A DNA stretch of 64,000 nt, taken from NCBI RefSeq assembly GCF_024198175.1, contig NZ_JAJVKV010000011.1, positions 124,001-188,000 of the forward strand. Reading direction: 5' to 3'. Each line of letters opens with the position of its first letter. The first letter of the stretch is position 1. This document shows, in pieces, positions 61,490 through 64,000 of the stretch. The notes under the pieces were generated by a model. It ran no database searches. It was not told where the DNA came from and saw only the letters and a list, made by a program, of their open reading frames with translations. The stretch is from Pyxidicoccus xibeiensis. Its GTDB lineage: Bacteria > Myxococcota > Myxococcia > Myxococcales > Myxococcaceae. The position numbers were made by a program, and so were the translations under genes.

Positions 61490-63553
61490 TCACTCGCGAG
61501 GGCTCGCCCCGGTGCGCGGCCGCCTCCGACGCGCGGCCAGGCCGAGGAGCGCGAGCACCGCCAGCGGCAGCGGCGCGAGGGCCGTGCTGCTGCAGCCGTG
61601 CTCACCGGGGTTCCCCAGGTCGTCCACGGACTCCGGGGCGGCCGGCTCCTCCTCCTGCTGGGGCGGAGTCGGGGCGGGCGGCGTAGGAACAGACGGAGTC
61701 GGCGCAGGCGCGGGCGCAGGCGCAGGGGGCGGAGTCGTGGTGTCCTCCACCTTCCCCGAAGGCCCGTCCCCCTGGAGCGCCACCGAGCCGCGACCTCCAG
61801 CCACGGCGTCCCTCCGCTCGAGCTCCCCCAGACGGTCCAGCAGGGCGACCGGGAGTGCCTCATCCTTCGGGGGCTCGCTCCCTGCGGCGGTGGCGCCGAC
61901 CCTCACCGTGTGGCGCAGCACCCGGAAGTCGCTGGCCTCCAGCACCGTCCTCACCGAGACGCGGCCGATGTCGTCGATGGCCGGCGCGCCGGTGCGGAAC
62001 GCGTAGTTGTTCGCAAGCTGGATTTCACTGCCGCCGGGCGGGCGGACCCAGACGCTGTAGCGCTTCGCGGGCAGGTCCGCGACGATGCGCACGTGGTACG
62101 TCTGTCCCGCGACGAAGGGCACGCGGGTGAGCACCGAGTAGCTCCCGCCATTGCGCACGTCGAAGTAGCCGTCCGGGTTCATGCGCACCGTCATCGCCAG
62201 GGACGCGTAGCCCGTCACGTTGGTGGAACTGTCCGCGTAGCCCACCGTGCCGTCCTGCGACGCGACGCGCGGGTTGACGTCGTACTCCAGCGTGCGCACG
62301 CCCGTGTTGCTCGAGCCGAGCAGGTGCTGGCTCTGGTAGAAGTCCGTCCGCGAGTACCAGGGGTACGGCGGCTTCGGGTTGAAGCGCAGCACCGCCTCCA
62401 GGAAGTAGTAGTCGCCGTAGATGAGCGCGGTGTCGATTTCCTTCCCCGCTGGCAGGTGCCCCACGCCGTGCAGCAGCAGGCCCGGGCTGTTGGTGCCCTC
62501 CGCGAAGTAGGTGGGCGTCATCAGCGTGTCCAGCGTACGCAGCGCCGCGTCCCGGTAGCGCGTCTTGCGCGTGGCGTCCGTCTCCAGCGTGCTCAGCTCC
62601 AGCAGCGCCGAGGCGGTGATGGCCGCGGCCGACGAGTCCTTCTGCGAGTCCGGCGCGTTGAAGTCCCACTTGGGCACCATGTCCGCCGGCACGTTGGCCA
62701 GGTACCAGTCCGTCACCTTGCGCGCCGCGTCCAGCATCCGCGCGTCACCCGTGTACCGGTACACCATGGTGTACCCGTAGATGAGCCACGCGTGCCCGCG
62801 CGCCCACGTGGAGCTGTCCGAGTAGCCCTGGAACGTCCCCTTCGAGCGGATGGCCCCCGTGGTGCGGTTGTAGTCCACGTAGTGGAAGGAGCTGCCGTCC
62901 GCCCGCACCGCGTCCTGCAGCGTGCGCAGCGCGTGGTTGATGGCCATCGTCTTCCACTCCGGGCGGCCGCCGTTCTGCGACGCCCACAGCAGCAGCTCCA
63001 GGTTCACCATGGTGTCGGTGACGAGCGGCGCCTGCCAGTCGGAGTTCCAGTCGCAGCAGTTGATGAAGCCGACCTGGGAGTTGTAGCGGGACGCGAGCGA
63101 CTCGGCGGCGGTGAGCAGCACGCCCCGGTAGTACGTGTCCCCGGTGAGCCGGTACGCGTTGCCGAAGCTCAGGAACATCTTGAAGCCCAGGTCGTGCGTC
63201 TGCCGGTTCGTCTTCTGGAGCTCCAGGGGCCGCGTCCAGCGGTCCGCCCTGTCGCGCCAGAGGGGCTCGGCGCCCACCTGGTACATGAACCACATGCTTC
63301 CGGGGAAGAAGCCCTGCGTCCAGTCGATGAGGTCCGTGTTGGCCTCGCGAGACCACGTCCCGTCCGGAAGCCCCGCCTTGGGCGACCACGTCGCGTCCGG
63401 CATCTCCCGCGTGGTGTCCGCGAGCTGCGAGCGGGCGAAGCCAATGACCTTCACTGCATCTGTGTCGCTGAAGGCCTGTGCCTGGGGCACCACCGCCAGC
63501 ATCAGCACGCACAGCGCCCCGATTCCTCGTCCTACGGACCGACCGGATGTCAT
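61490..63553 (-). CDS. Glycoside hydrolase family 88-like protein with MYXO-CTERM tail
   Basis: The 687-aa product starts with a signal peptide (GALCVLMLAVVPQAQA). Residues 30-410 are an alpha/alpha-barrel like unsaturated glucuronyl hydrolases: DWTQGFFPGSMWFMYQ, QTHDLGFKMFLSFGNAYRL (catalytic Asp about 121), APLVTDTMVNLELLLWAS (second Asp about 178) and STWARGHAWLIYGYTMVYR. A beta-rich segment (YASLAMTVRMNPDGYFDVRN) resembling a carbohydrate-binding module follows. After a Pro/Thr linker the C-terminus is GCSSTALAPLPLAVLALLGL plus AARRRR, the MYXO-CTERM sorting signal that anchors proteins at the cell surface. It probably cleaves uronic-acid-containing polysaccharide fragments. Confidence 0.88.
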   Translation of the reverse strand: MTSGRSVGRGIGALCVLMLAVVPQAQAFSDTDAVKVIGFARSQLADTTREMPDATWSPKAGLPDGTWSREANTDLIDWTQGFFPGSMWFMYQVGAEPLWRDRADRWTRPLELQKTNRQTHDLGFKMFLSFGNAYRLTGDTYYRGVLLTAAESLASRYNSQVGFINCCDWNSDWQAPLVTDTMVNLELLLWASQNGGRPEWKTMAINHALRTLQDAVRADGSSFHYVDYNRTTGAIRSKGTFQGYSDSSTWARGHAWLIYGYTMVYRYTGDARMLDAARKVTDWYLANVPADMVPKWDFNAPDSQKDSSAAAITASALLELSTLETDATRKTRYRDAALRTLDTLMTPTYFAEGTNSPGLLLHGVGHLPAGKEIDTALIYGDYYFLEAVLRFNPKPPYPWYSRTDFYQSQHLLGSSNTGVRTLEYDVNPRVASQDGTVGYADSSTNVTGYASLAMTVRMNPDGYFDVRNGGSYSVLTRVPFVAGQTYHVRIVADLPAKRYSVWVRPPGGSEIQLANNYAFRTGAPAIDDIGRVSVRTVLEASDFRVLRHTVRVGATAAGSEPPKDEALPVALLDRLGELERRDAVAGGRGSVALQGDGPSGKVEDTTTPPPAPAPAPAPTPSVPTPPAPTPPQQEEEPAAPESVDDLGNPGEHGCSSTALAPLPLAVLALLGLAARRRRPRTGASPRE

Positions 63554-63740
63554 CTGAAACCCTCCCCCTCGCCGCGCAAGGTGGCGGCGTACGCATGGTG
63601 AGACCAGGGGCACGCTCCGTCGTGCCGTCCGGCTGCCCGGTCGGCGACGTGGCGAGCCCGGGTGTCCATCCACGAGAGGGAATGGCCAGGGCAGATGTGA
63701 ACGGCGAGGGTGCGAGCCCGCCTGCTGGGAGAGCAGCCGA

Positions 63741-64000
63741 CTACCGTGAGGCAGCCACCACGCGGGACCACATGGTCAGGAGGTTACGGACGACAGGGCC
63801 TTCTGGAACTTCCGCCACCGGAGGCACGTCTACCTGGATGCCGTGCGAGGCCAGCCGGGTGAAGGGGTTGGCCGCGTCCTGCGTCTTCAGCGGAACGGAC
63901 GGGTCCGCGGGCCGGAAGCCGAACGCCAGCGCCCGCTCCTGCACGGGGCGGCTGCGCAGGTAGCGCAGCCACTCCAGCGCGGCGGCCTTCTGCTTCGGCG
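63741..64000 (-). CDS. Partial gene: 3' end of a probable extracellular substrate-binding protein
   Basis: Only the last ~85 residues are in the window; the gene runs on past its right edge. The end KAAALEWLRYLRSRPVQERA, then LAFGFRPADPSVPLKTQDAA, is the usual C-terminal pattern of periplasmic solute-binding or VWA-associated binding proteins (the segment QERALAFGFRP). The final part LLTMWSRVVAASR has the closing helix of such folds. No start codon can be judged. It is on the same strand as the GH88-like gene, 187 bp upstream. Confidence 0.6.
   Translation of the reverse strand, partial: PKQKAAALEWLRYLRSRPVQERALAFGFRPADPSVPLKTQDAANPFTRLASHGIQVDVPPVAEVPEGPVVRNLLTMWSRVVAASR

Overview
The window is chromosomal DNA of a myxobacterium (order Myxococcales, Myxococcaceae/Archangiaceae-like). 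This rests on the very high GC with G/C-biased third codon positions, a MYXO-CTERM sorting tail, an ADYC-domain lipoprotein-style gene, a SitA-type polymorphic toxin, several Ser/Thr kinases fused to other domains, FHA-type sigma-54 activators and many small Cys-rich lipoproteins. No rRNA, complete tRNA or CRISPR array was found.

Layout. (1) 1-10.3 kb: a minus-strand signalling set consisting of a zinc-finger Ser/Thr kinase/ATPase/PEGA/FGE fusion, an ADYC protein and a TPR-CHAT protease-like protein. A sigma-70-family factor is divergent from the kinase, and a small protein with a possible caspase-type His/Cys layout follows. (2) 10.43-20.67 kb: a decayed integrative element bounded by a 21-bp direct repeat that matches a tRNA 3' end, with a tyrosine recombinase at the right edge. 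It carries a SitA-like toxin with an Imm11-like immunity gene, three clusters of a roughly 60-bp tandem repeat, a truncated IS21 transposase, a coupled pair of small genes, a truncated phage-type 3'-5' exonuclease and unknown genes. A 114-bp shard of dnaE lies just outside its left end. (3) 20.7-35.8 kb: two paralogous operons, each ECF sigma, zinc-finger anti-sigma and secreted caspase-family protein, about 8 kb apart. The first has a separate beta-barrel gene upstream; the second has a barrel-like domain fused to its caspase protein. Between them lie an S37 peptidase, three small lipoproteins, a lectin/FN3/sugar-dehydrogenase-like fusion and a large lipoprotein. (4) 35.8-45.5 kb: a frameshifted pseudogene, a 1192-aa di-haem-type cytochrome c/VWD protein, a repetitive lipoprotein, a flavin reductase and a lipoprotein. 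(5) 45.6-53 kb: dnaE, a membrane sulfatase-superfamily enzyme, a Spy/CpxP-like protein and an M14-like carboxypeptidase. (6) 53-57.9 kb: a putative sigma-54 regulon. An aldo/keto reductase and an FHA-type enhancer-binding protein form an overlapping pair, and two outward genes (a beta-propeller protein and a 151-aa protein) each have a near-consensus -24/-12 promoter and the same CTGACATG-type upstream repeats. (7) 57.9-64 kb: a kinase-TPR protein, a GH88-like hydrolase with a MYXO-CTERM tail, and the 3' end of a probable substrate-binding protein.

The most notable candidates for an undescribed system are the duplicated sigma/anti-sigma/secreted-caspase operons with the split-versus-fused barrel, the 60-bp repeat clusters flanking the toxin module, and the three-transcript sigma-54 regulon. 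All functions are inferred from sequence reading alone.
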